Position numbers and translations under genes: made by a program. The notes under the pieces were generated by a model, which saw nothing but the letters and a program-made list of their open reading frames with translations, was not told where the DNA came from and searched no databases. Positions 1 to 5,664 of a stretch of 5,664 nt of DNA are shown in pieces; positions within the stretch are counted from its first letter, which is position 1, and every line of letters starts with the position of its first letter. The stretch covers positions 1-5,664 of the forward strand of contig URPG01000146.1 in NCBI GenBank assembly GCA_900549675.1. Reading direction: 5' to 3'. The DNA is from an uncultured Oscillospiraceae bacterium. Its GTDB lineage: Bacteria; Bacillota; Clostridia; Oscillospirales; Acutalibacteraceae.

Positions 1-85
1 GCTCTTTTCTCAACTTTTTTATTTCCTACTGTCCAATATCTATTGTAGTCCTACACTAAATAAAATGCGATTTAATAAGTTCTGC

Positions 86-114
86 TTTTCATCCTTGAAC
101 ATAAGTGCTATAAT
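86..114 (+). promoter_or_regulatory. Predicted SigA-type promoter of radA with extended -10
   Basis: A perfect TATAAT (109-114) is preceded by TGC (106-108), which makes an extended -10 element. A partial -35, TTTTCA (86-91, four of six consensus bases), stands 17 bases upstream. Transcription would start near 121, leaving a leader of about 30 bases before radA with AGGAGAA at 134-140. Another -35-like hexamer, TTGAAC (95-100), is only 8 bases from this -10 and so does not fit. The call rests on motif and spacing alone. The extended -10 could compensate for the weak -35. Confidence 0.6.
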
Positions 115-150
115 AATTTTATATCAAATTATTAGGAGAAGTAAAAATTA

Positions 151-1524
151 ATGGCATCAAAAAACCGTACCGTCTTTGTATGCTCTGAATGCGGGGCTGA
201 ATCTGTTAAGTGGGCAGGAAAATGTCCGATTTGCGGTTCATGGAATACTATGGAAGAAGAAATTAAAGAAACAGGATTATCGAAAGCTTATCATATGACC
301 ACCAATCGAAAAACAGTAAAATCCTTAAAAATCTCAGAAATAGATTCCACTGATGAAGAATACCGATATAAAACAGGACTTTCTGAATTTGACCGCGTAT
401 TGGGCGGCGGCATTGTAAAGGGATCACTGGTTTTGGTTTCAGGTGATCCTGGAATCGGTAAATCCACAATTTTATTACAAGTTTGTCAATATTTAGGGAG
501 TTCACATTCCATATTATATGTATCCGGAGAAGAGTCCATCAGGCAAGTAAAATTACGGGCCATTCGATTGGGCGTTGACAGTGATGGTTTAAGTATCTTA
601 ACCGAAACCGATGTTCAATCAGTCATTAATCAAATCAGAGAAGAAGAGCCTGACATCGTTATTGTAGATTCGATTCAAACGATGAATCATGCTGATTTAA
701 ATTCATCGCCCGGCAGTATTACACAAGTACGGGAGTGCGCCAATTTATTTATGCGAACTGCCAAAAGCTTAGATATTCCTATTATTTTAGTCGGACATGT
801 CAATAAAGACGGTGCCATTGCCGGACCAAAAGTTTTAGAACATATGGTGGATGCGGTACTTTATTTTGAAGGTGACCGACAGATGACTTATCGTATTTTA
901 CGGGCCGTGAAAAACAGATATGGCTCTACCAATGAAATCGGTGTCTTTGATATGAGTAAAGAAGGCTTGGTTCAAATTGAAAACCCTTCTCAAGCTATGC
1001 TATCCGGACGTCCTACCAAGACACCCGGAACCTGTGTGACAGCGGTTATGGAGGGCAGCCGACCCATATTGGCTGAAATTCAGGGACTAGCAACAAATTC
1101 GGGTTTTGGAACTCCAAGAAGAATGTCCACAGGATTTGATTATAACCGTATGTCATTAATTTTAGCAGTCTTAGAAAAAAGGGCAGGGTTTTACTTTGGA
1201 AACCTAGATGCTTACATTAACGTAGTAGGTGGACTGCGTTTAGATGAACCGTCAGTTGATTTGGCGGTAGCAATGTCATTGGTATCCAGTTTAAAAGACA
1301 TGGTGATCCGTGAAGATACAGTTGTTTTCGGTGAAGTGGGACTAGCTGGAGAACTTCGCAGCGTCAGTCAATCTGATTTACGAATCAGTGAAGCTGCCCG
1401 ACTAGGCTTTACCCGATGCATTATTCCATATCACGGCTTAAAAAACATCAATACTCGCTCTAAAGATATGGAGATTATCGGGGTTAAGGATATTCGGCAA
1501 GCGTTCAGAGAGGGAACTGAGTGA
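151..1524 (+). CDS. radA: DNA repair protein RadA (RecA-like branch-migration ATPase)
   Basis: The 457-residue product matches the usual RadA length of about 455-460 and looks complete. RadA is a cytoplasmic DNA-dependent ATPase that helps RecA-family recombination by driving branch migration, in recombinational repair and in transformation in some species. Visible in order: an N-terminal four-cysteine zinc finger (C11, C14, C25, C28); a RecA-like ATPase core with Walker A GDPGIGKST (98-106), a Walker B-like strand ending in D173 (VIVDS), and GHVNKDG (215-221); the RadA signature at 254-258, here KNRYG instead of the usual KNRFG; and a C-terminal Lon-protease-like domain (about 280-457). That domain includes GGLRLDEP followed by SVDLA and GEVGLAGELR. 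It is regarded as proteolytically inactive in RadA. The ATG has AGGAGAA ten bases upstream. In many Bacillota radA sits between clpC and disA. Here an Xer-type recombinase follows instead, and what precedes it lies outside the window. Identification is secure. Confidence 0.97.
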   Translation: MASKNRTVFVCSECGAESVKWAGKCPICGSWNTMEEEIKETGLSKAYHMTTNRKTVKSLKISEIDSTDEEYRYKTGLSEFDRVLGGGIVKGSLVLVSGDPGIGKSTILLQVCQYLGSSHSILYVSGEESIRQVKLRAIRLGVDSDGLSILTETDVQSVINQIREEEPDIVIVDSIQTMNHADLNSSPGSITQVRECANLFMRTAKSLDIPIILVGHVNKDGAIAGPKVLEHMVDAVLYFEGDRQMTYRILRAVKNRYGSTNEIGVFDMSKEGLVQIENPSQAMLSGRPTKTPGTCVTAVMEGSRPILAEIQGLATNSGFGTPRRMSTGFDYNRMSLILAVLEKRAGFYFGNLDAYINVVGGLRLDEPSVDLAVAMSLVSSLKDMVIREDTVVFGEVGLAGELRSVSQSDLRISEAARLGFTRCIIPYHGLKNINTRSKDMEIIGVKDIRQAFREGTE

Positions 1525-1558
1525 ATTTAGAAATAGTATAGATATAAAAAATAACGGC

Positions 1559-1588
1559 AATTATACAAAATAAATATTTTGTATAATT
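1559..1588. repeat. Perfect AT-rich palindrome upstream of the recombinase gene
   Basis: The left arm AATTATACAAAATA (1559-1572) is the exact reverse complement of the right arm TATTTTGTATAATT (1575-1588), with only AA (1573-1574) between them. It fills the middle of the 83-base gap between radA and the recombinase and ends two bases before the GGGGAGG Shine-Dalgarno. It can also be read as 12-base arms around a 6-base centre (TAAATA, 1571-1576), a spacing reminiscent of Xer recombination sites. Possible roles are a recombinase binding site, an operator, or an mRNA hairpin next to the ribosome binding site. A conventional Rho-independent terminator is unlikely because the stem has almost no G+C and no T-tract follows. 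The structure is certain; the function is not known. Confidence 0.85.
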
Positions 1589-1589
1589 A

Positions 1590-1597
1590 AGGGGAGG
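1590..1597 (+). promoter_or_regulatory. Ribosome binding site fixing the TTG start of the recombinase
   Basis: AGGGGAGG lies ten bases before TTG at 1608-1610. No ATG or GTG in this frame is equally well placed near the beginning of the conserved protein, and the residues after the TTG already look like the N-terminus of an Xer SAM-like domain. The strong Shine-Dalgarno therefore supports TTG initiation. Confidence 0.75.
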
Positions 1598-1607
1598 CGA
1601 TTTCATT

Positions 1608-2633
1608 TTGAAAAATTTAGATCTACTGGAGTTTCCTGCTTTAGTACGGCAATATGCATTATACTTGAGAAATATCAAAGGATTATCTTCAAAAACAGTG
1701 AATGAATATTGCCTTGATTTAAGAACTTTTTTTAGATTTTTACAGAAACAACGCAAGCAATTATCTATAGACCTTGAAGAAATAGATATTGCGGATATTA
1801 ATGTTGAATTTATCAAAGCGATTACGACCTATGAAATCTTTGAGTTTATGAATTATGTGTCGGATGAACGCAACAATATTGGTGCAACACGTCATAGAAA
1901 ATCATCCTCTTTAAAATCTTTTTTTAAATATTTAACAGTTCACGAAAAAATATTAGAAGAAAATCCTGCTGAAACACTTACACCACCAAAAAAGAAAAAG
2001 GCTCTTCCCCGCTTTTTATCATTAGAACAAAGTATCGAACTTCTGCAAGCGGTAGAAGGACCTGATAAAGAACGTGACTATTGTATGTTAGTTCTTTTTT
2101 TAAATTGCGGTTTGCGGCTATCCGAATTGGTTAATATTAATTTGTCTGATGTTTATCATCAAAATTCAAGTATAAAAATATTAGGAAAAGGAAATAAAGA
2201 ACGTATTGTTTATTTGAATGAAGCTTGTTTGCAGGCAATTAAAAACTATATAAAAGTAAGACCAAAAGATAATGTTATTGATCGAAACGCTTTATTTTTA
2301 AGTAGCCGTAAGGTTCGTATAAGTCCTAAAACGGTTCAATATATTGTGAAAAAATACTTAAAAAAGATAGGATTGGGTGGTACCGGATATTCTGTACATA
2401 AACTTCGTCACACAGCGGCAACTTTAATGTATCGCTACGGAAATGTTGATATAAGAGTTTTACAAGATATTTTAGGGCATGAAAATCTAGGAACAACTGA
2501 AATTTACACGCATACCTCCAACCAACAAATGGAAAATGCAATCAATGCCAATCCGCTTTCCAATCACTTGGCAGAGTCTGATAAAAGAGGTGAAAAACAG
2601 AGAGTCTTATCAAATAAAACGAAAAAGGATTGA
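1608..2633 (+). CDS. Xer-type tyrosine recombinase/integrase (XerC/XerD-like)
   Basis: This complete 341-residue site-specific recombinase should cut and rejoin DNA through a 3'-phosphotyrosine intermediate. Residues about 9-112 form the N-terminal SAM-like core-binding domain. A lysine-rich linker (PPKKKKALPRF, 126-136) leads to the catalytic domain. All catalytic residues are present: R170 (GLRLSEL), K194 (LGKGNKER), H264 and R267 (HKLRH), H291 (LGHENL) and the nucleophile Y300 (EIYTH). It is longer than the roughly 298-residue E. coli XerC/XerD. The first catalytic Arg sits about 20 residues later, and some 41 residues follow the tyrosine, ending in a basic tail. The compact architecture, the chromosomal-looking neighbourhood and the absence of phage genes favour a housekeeping role such as chromosome dimer resolution over a phage integrase. 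I cannot tell whether it works alone or with a partner, so no symbol is given. The start is TTG with a strong Shine-Dalgarno. It follows radA in the same direction and could be partly cotranscribed with it. Confidence 0.92.
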   Translation: MKNLDLLEFPALVRQYALYLRNIKGLSSKTVNEYCLDLRTFFRFLQKQRKQLSIDLEEIDIADINVEFIKAITTYEIFEFMNYVSDERNNIGATRHRKSSSLKSFFKYLTVHEKILEENPAETLTPPKKKKALPRFLSLEQSIELLQAVEGPDKERDYCMLVLFLNCGLRLSELVNINLSDVYHQNSSIKILGKGNKERIVYLNEACLQAIKNYIKVRPKDNVIDRNALFLSSRKVRISPKTVQYIVKKYLKKIGLGGTGYSVHKLRHTAATLMYRYGNVDIRVLQDILGHENLGTTEIYTHTSNQQMENAINANPLSNHLAESDKRGEKQRVLSNKTKKD

Positions 2634-2658
2634 TGAAATCTTAAAAATGAACTATAAT
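2630..2658 (+). promoter_or_regulatory. Predicted SigA-type promoter of the sensor kinase/regulator operon
   Basis: TTGATG (2630-2635, four of six -35 bases) and a perfect TATAAT (2653-2658) are separated by exactly 17 bases. The -35 overlaps the TGA stop of the recombinase (2631-2633), so this promoter would separate expression of the two-component pair from the genes upstream. Transcription should start near 2665, giving a leader of about 40 bases. ATGAAATC copies overlap the end of the -35 and the end of the -10, which suggests an operator. The call comes from motif and spacing only. Confidence 0.6.
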
Positions 2659-2695
2659 GAAATCGTTAATGTTAATAATAAATTTAGATTTCATT
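2633..2695. repeat. Three ATGAAATC copies, two direct and one inverted, at the kinase promoter
   Basis: ATGAAATC occurs at 2633-2640 and 2657-2664, and its reverse complement GATTTCAT at 2687-2694. The second and third copies extend to a perfect 9-base inverted repeat, AATGAAATC (2656-2664) and GATTTCATT (2687-2695), separated by 22 bases. The two direct copies start 24 bases apart, near two helical turns. GTTAAT is also repeated in tandem at 2665-2676. Because the predicted transcription start is near 2665, the left arm is mostly not transcribed, so a protein-binding operator is more plausible than an mRNA hairpin. In AT-rich DNA some of this could be chance. Confidence 0.45.
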
Positions 2696-2699
2696 GGAG
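2696..2699 (+). promoter_or_regulatory. Ribosome binding site selecting the ATG start of the sensor kinase
   Basis: GGAG (2696-2699) stands six bases before ATG at 2706. An in-frame TTG four codons earlier (2694) overlaps this element and has no Shine-Dalgarno of its own upstream, so ATG 2706 is preferred. Confidence 0.65.
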
Positions 2700-2705
2700 T
2701 TTGTT

Positions 2706-4523
2706 ATGAATTTCAACAAAATATATCTTAAATTTTTCACTCGTCAGAATATTAGTTTTCAATTATTATCTATTTTTATTTTTGCTATTTTTTTACCTGT
2801 CACTTCTTTGGGCATTTTTGTGTATTCCTTTGCCAGAGGTGAGATTATGAAGAATTATGAGATTTTAACGGTTTCTGAAGCAAATCGAATACGTTCGATT
2901 TTGCTAACTACCACTATGCCCCTATATGATATTTCTCTTTCTTTTCTGCAAGATGCCGATTTAAAACAATTATTGTCAACAGAATATAAATCTGACGGAG
3001 AAGCATTAAGTGCTTGCGCCGCATTTGATAAATTTTCAGATGTTTTTGCACGTAATCCATCTTTATCTCAAGTGCGACTCTATGCAGATAAAGATTTGCT
3101 GCGCGGGGTTACTGATCAGCAGCATTTTTTCTCAATTGATGACGAAATCAAAAAAAAAGATTGGTATCAACGCTCTCTTGTAACAGCAGGAAGTTTTTGG
3201 CAAACCAGCTTTCGAACGGATAGATTTAAAAATCAATTTTGGGAACTTGCTTATTATGTTCGTATTCCAAATTTAAAAAATAATAGCTCGGCTGTTTTGG
3301 AAATGACAATATCCGACAATTATCTTCATAATTTAATTCATAACAGCAATTCAGATGTGTATGTATCTGTCAATCAAGACCCTCTTTTCTATGCGACAAA
3401 CCGACAATATGCAGGTTCTGGTTTTCCCGCAGAATTAGATTATAGGCTGACCAGTTTTAATTATACTGGTAAATTAAAGATTGATCAGAAAAAAAGTGTT
3501 TCGACAATTGTAACTCTTACACCCTATCGAACAAGTGACCGAATTTATATTCTTACCGCCGACATGTCTGCTATCCCCTATCTCAATAAAATATCACTTG
3601 CTTTTGCGTTAATCATGCTTTTTGCTATACTAATCCCTGCCGGTATTATTTTTGTTTTTACGGGTTATTTTAGCGCCAGGGTGCATACCCTGCGGCTTGC
3701 CATGTATAAAGCAAGTAACAACGACTATCAAATTGTTGATTCTGTTCAAGGAGATGATGAACTTTCCAATGCCTTTGCAGATTTAAAACATATGATTGAA
3801 AAAATAAAAAAAGCTGAAGCTACTGTATACGAAGTACAAATTCGTGAACAGTATTTTTCTAACCAACAACAAAAAATGGAATTAAAACTCTTGGCAAGTC
3901 AAATCAATCCCCACTTTCTTTATAATACTCTTGAAACGATACGTATGAAAGCTTTTTCAGAAGGAAATCATGAGGTTGCCAACGCAATTAAGCTTTTGGG
4001 AAAGTCTATGCGTTACGTACTGAATAATACAAAAACAACAGCGACTACTTTAGATAAAGAAGTGGATTATATTCAAACTTATTTATCGATTCTCAAATTA
4101 AGATTCGGCAACCGTTTAAATTATTCCATACAAGTTGACCCTTCTATTCTCCTATCACATTATAAAGTTCTACCTCTTTTGCTCCAGCCAATCGTTGAAA
4201 ATGCCGTGCTGCATGGGATTGAAGAAACAGGACAAGAGGGTTTTATCCTCATTCAAATCAAAAAATTAGAAAACAATGTATTGTCAGCTAGAGTCTTTGA
4301 TAATGGTGCTGGCATGACAAAACAAAAATTGAATGAGGTGAGAAGAAAAATTGAATCTCCATCTTTACAGGATAACCAGGGAATCGGATTATATAATATA
4401 AATAATCGAATTAAGTTATTTTATGGTCAGCAATATGGGTTAAGCATAAAAAGCTGTTTCAATCGAGGTACTTTGGTCACTTGGCGAATACCCCTGAACA
4501 ATTTGTGGGAGGAAAAGAAATGA
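2706..4523 (+). CDS. Membrane sensor histidine kinase, YesM class (Cache-like sensor, HAMP, His_kinase, HATPase)
   Basis: This 605-residue integral membrane kinase should autophosphorylate on histidine in response to an extracellular signal and pass the phosphate to the regulator encoded next to it. Numbering from ATG 2706: the first membrane helix is at about 18-42; an extracellular region of about 250 residues (43-295) resembles a double-Cache ligand-binding domain, with DWYQ at 152-155 and the strand VLEMTISDNYL at 197-207; the second helix is at about 296-322; a HAMP linker covers about 323-372 with GDDEL. The His_kinase core carries INPHFLYN (400-407) with H403 as the phospho-acceptor. 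The ATPase domain has an N box, QPIVENAVLHG (494-504), a G1 box, DNGAGM (532-537), and a G2 box, GIGLYNINNR (559-568). Length and order are normal and no catalytic motif is missing. Members of this class commonly control carbohydrate uptake or use; the ligand here cannot be read from the sequence. The stop codon overlaps the next start. A run of nine A bases lies at 3150-3158. Confidence 0.93.
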   Translation: MNFNKIYLKFFTRQNISFQLLSIFIFAIFLPVTSLGIFVYSFARGEIMKNYEILTVSEANRIRSILLTTTMPLYDISLSFLQDADLKQLLSTEYKSDGEALSACAAFDKFSDVFARNPSLSQVRLYADKDLLRGVTDQQHFFSIDDEIKKKDWYQRSLVTAGSFWQTSFRTDRFKNQFWELAYYVRIPNLKNNSSAVLEMTISDNYLHNLIHNSNSDVYVSVNQDPLFYATNRQYAGSGFPAELDYRLTSFNYTGKLKIDQKKSVSTIVTLTPYRTSDRIYILTADMSAIPYLNKISLAFALIMLFAILIPAGIIFVFTGYFSARVHTLRLAMYKASNNDYQIVDSVQGDDELSNAFADLKHMIEKIKKAEATVYEVQIREQYFSNQQQKMELKLLASQINPHFLYNTLETIRMKAFSEGNHEVANAIKLLGKSMRYVLNNTKTTATTLDKEVDYIQTYLSILKLRFGNRLNYSIQVDPSILLSHYKVLPLLLQPIVENAVLHGIEETGQEGFILIQIKKLENNVLSARVFDNGAGMTKQKLNEVRRKIESPSLQDNQGIGLYNINNRIKLFYGQQYGLSIKSCFNRGTLVTWRIPLNNLWEEKK

Positions 4524-5664
4524 ACATCTTAATTGCTGATGACGAAATGATTGTACTGGAGGGTTTAAAGCACATTATTGATTGGAATACACTTGGATTT
4601 TCTATTTGTGATACCGCTACAAATGGAGAAGAAACACTACATAAGATATTAACTTTAAAACCGGATTTAGTTCTATTGGACATACGCATGCCTAAAATGA
4701 ATGGCATAGAAGTGATAGAATCAGCGATATCACAAGGATACCTAGGAAAATTCATTCTACTCAGTGGTGTTTCTGACTTTAAATATGCACAAGCGGCTAT
4801 GCGGCAAGGCGTTGATTTTTATTTGACAAAACCCATTGACGAAGATGAATTGACAGAGGCTGTTTCTGCCGTTCACGAGCGTCTTTTAGAGGAATCAAAG
4901 AATCAATATTCTTATGAGAGATATCTGACACGTGCAAAGCAGGAGATTATAAAAGAAATCCTTCTTGACAACTGTGATTATTACAATTTAAATTTAGAAG
5001 AATTAGGATTAAAACAAGATGTCTTTCAGATAATTTCATATGAGAATTACAATCAAAGTTATTTTTCTGCCATTTGGAATATTGCTGAAACTTTAAGAAT
5101 TGACGATCATTATTATGATTGTATCGATCAGGAACAAAAAAAGATCATTCTATTAAAAGGTAAAGTGCCGATTGACCGGTTTTCTAATTTAATAAAAACG
5201 CTCCAACGGCTGTCTCATTCTCAAAATTCACCGATTCAATCATTATTTATTGCTTGTGGAAGAAAAGTTTTTCGGGTGGAAGATATTCATTTATCCTATC
5301 AAGATGTCGAAATATTATCCAAAAGAAGATTTTTTTGCTTAGAAAACCAACATTTAGTCACCTGCGATGATGTCAAAGATAATGATAGCTTAAATAAGAA
5401 GATCCCAAAGGAAATGGCACCACATTATGCCGAACAGTTTTCTAACTATATTCAATCTAAAAACCAGACCTTGCTGACAGATACTTTGAAAGAACTCATG
5501 GAGCTTTTACAAAACACCTCATCCAGTATTTCTTCCCTCAAACATTTTTTAATCGATATTTATATTTTAGTAAAACAAAAAATCATGCAAGTGTGTCAAG
5601 ATAAAGAAATTTCTTTTATGGCTAATGCGGCAGTGATTGAATTGATTGAACAAAAATACTATCT
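4520..5664 (+). CDS. YesN-class response regulator, C-terminus cut by the window edge
   Basis: The frame stays open from ATG 4520 to the window end (381 full codons plus two bases), so the gene is partial at 3'. It starts inside the kinase stop (ATGA overlap, four bases), with GGGAGG seven bases upstream (4507-4512), implying translational coupling. The N-terminal receiver domain (about 1-120) has the acidic pocket D7 and D8, the phospho-acceptor D54 in LLDIRMPKMNG, S82 in LLSGVSDF and K104 in YLTKPID, so it should be phosphorylated by the adjacent kinase. A long central region (about 135-360) has little recognisable similarity. Parts of it, a strand-like FIACG (243-247) followed by SYQDVEILSKRRFF (259-272), recall the degenerate GGDEF-like modules of some AraC-type regulators. 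The last residues visible (AAVIELIEQKYY) look like the helix leading into an AraC/XylS helix-turn-helix pair, which should lie just beyond the window. The role is transcriptional activation of an unseen target, often a sugar transporter operon. The receiver call is firm; the AraC domain is inferred. Confidence 0.9.
   Translation, partial: MNILIADDEMIVLEGLKHIIDWNTLGFSICDTATNGEETLHKILTLKPDLVLLDIRMPKMNGIEVIESAISQGYLGKFILLSGVSDFKYAQAAMRQGVDFYLTKPIDEDELTEAVSAVHERLLEESKNQYSYERYLTRAKQEIIKEILLDNCDYYNLNLEELGLKQDVFQIISYENYNQSYFSAIWNIAETLRIDDHYYDCIDQEQKKIILLKGKVPIDRFSNLIKTLQRLSHSQNSPIQSLFIACGRKVFRVEDIHLSYQDVEILSKRRFFCLENQHLVTCDDVKDNDSLNKKIPKEMAPHYAEQFSNYIQSKNQTLLTDTLKELMELLQNTSSSISSLKHFLIDIYILVKQKIMQVCQDKEISFMANAAVIELIEQKYY

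Noticed and set aside
1..20. Pyrimidine-rich GCTCTTTT and T-run that could be the right half of a terminator for the gene upstream
   Set aside because: The matching left arm would lie outside the window, so this cannot be supported.
44..55. Small inverted repeat TGTAG-TC-CTACA upstream of the radA promoter
   Set aside because: The arms are only five bases and do not fit a regulator consensus I recognise; a chance match is likely.
94..109. LexA/DinR-like box (GAAC N4 GTGC) inside the radA promoter spacer
   Set aside because: Against the Gram-positive consensus CGAACRNRYGTTYC several defined positions mismatch, including one in the core GTTC half, so the match is too weak to claim SOS control.
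1580..1587. TATAAT in the right palindrome arm as a promoter -10 for the recombinase
   Set aside because: No acceptable -35 lies 16-18 bases upstream, and the start would fall inside the Shine-Dalgarno.
1559..1588. Rho-independent terminator of radA
   Set aside because: The stem has one G-C pair per arm and is followed by AAGGGGAGG rather than a T-tract, so it lacks the usual terminator features.
1505..1816. Open frames on the - strand, including 1505-1816, 263-505, 2326-2541 and 4477-4755
   Set aside because: They lie mostly antisense to well-conserved genes, have no convincing ribosome binding site or domain, and read as shadows of the + strand genes.
2694..2705. Upstream TTG as the start of the sensor kinase
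   Set aside because: It overlaps the GGAG that serves ATG 2706 and has no ribosome binding site of its own.

Overview
The window is AT-rich DNA with strong AGGAG-type ribosome binding sites, some likely TTG starts, tight same-strand packing and a YesM/YesN-type two-component pair. This points to a low-GC Bacillota chromosome, most likely a gut-type Clostridia (Lachnospiraceae or Oscillospiraceae-like). The taxon is inferred from gene types and base composition, not proven. All four recognisable genes lie on the + strand, and I found no convincing gene on the - strand, no RNA gene, no CRISPR array and no insertion sequence.

Layout: bases 1-85 hold no gene that I can support. An extended -10 promoter (86-114) precedes radA (151-1524), a complete DNA-repair and branch-migration ATPase. 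An 83-base gap follows. It carries a perfect AT-rich palindrome with two 14-base arms (1559-1588) immediately before a strong Shine-Dalgarno and the TTG start of a complete Xer-type tyrosine recombinase (1608-2633). A consensus-like promoter (2630-2658) overlaps the recombinase stop codon and is surrounded by three copies of ATGAAATC, one of them inverted. It should drive a membrane sensor histidine kinase of the YesM class (2706-4523). The kinase stop overlaps by four bases the start of a YesN-class response regulator (4520 to the window end), which is cut off before its expected AraC-type DNA-binding domain.

Functionally there are two blocks. radA and the recombinase are both chromosome-maintenance genes: RadA processes recombination intermediates, and the Xer-type enzyme is a candidate for resolving chromosome dimers. 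The kinase and regulator form a phosphorelay that senses an extracellular ligand through a Cache-like domain. In this family the relay usually controls carbohydrate uptake or use, but the target genes are not in the window.

I do not see a clearly novel system. The best leads are the palindrome next to the recombinase, which could be its target site or operator, and the ATGAAATC cluster at the kinase promoter.
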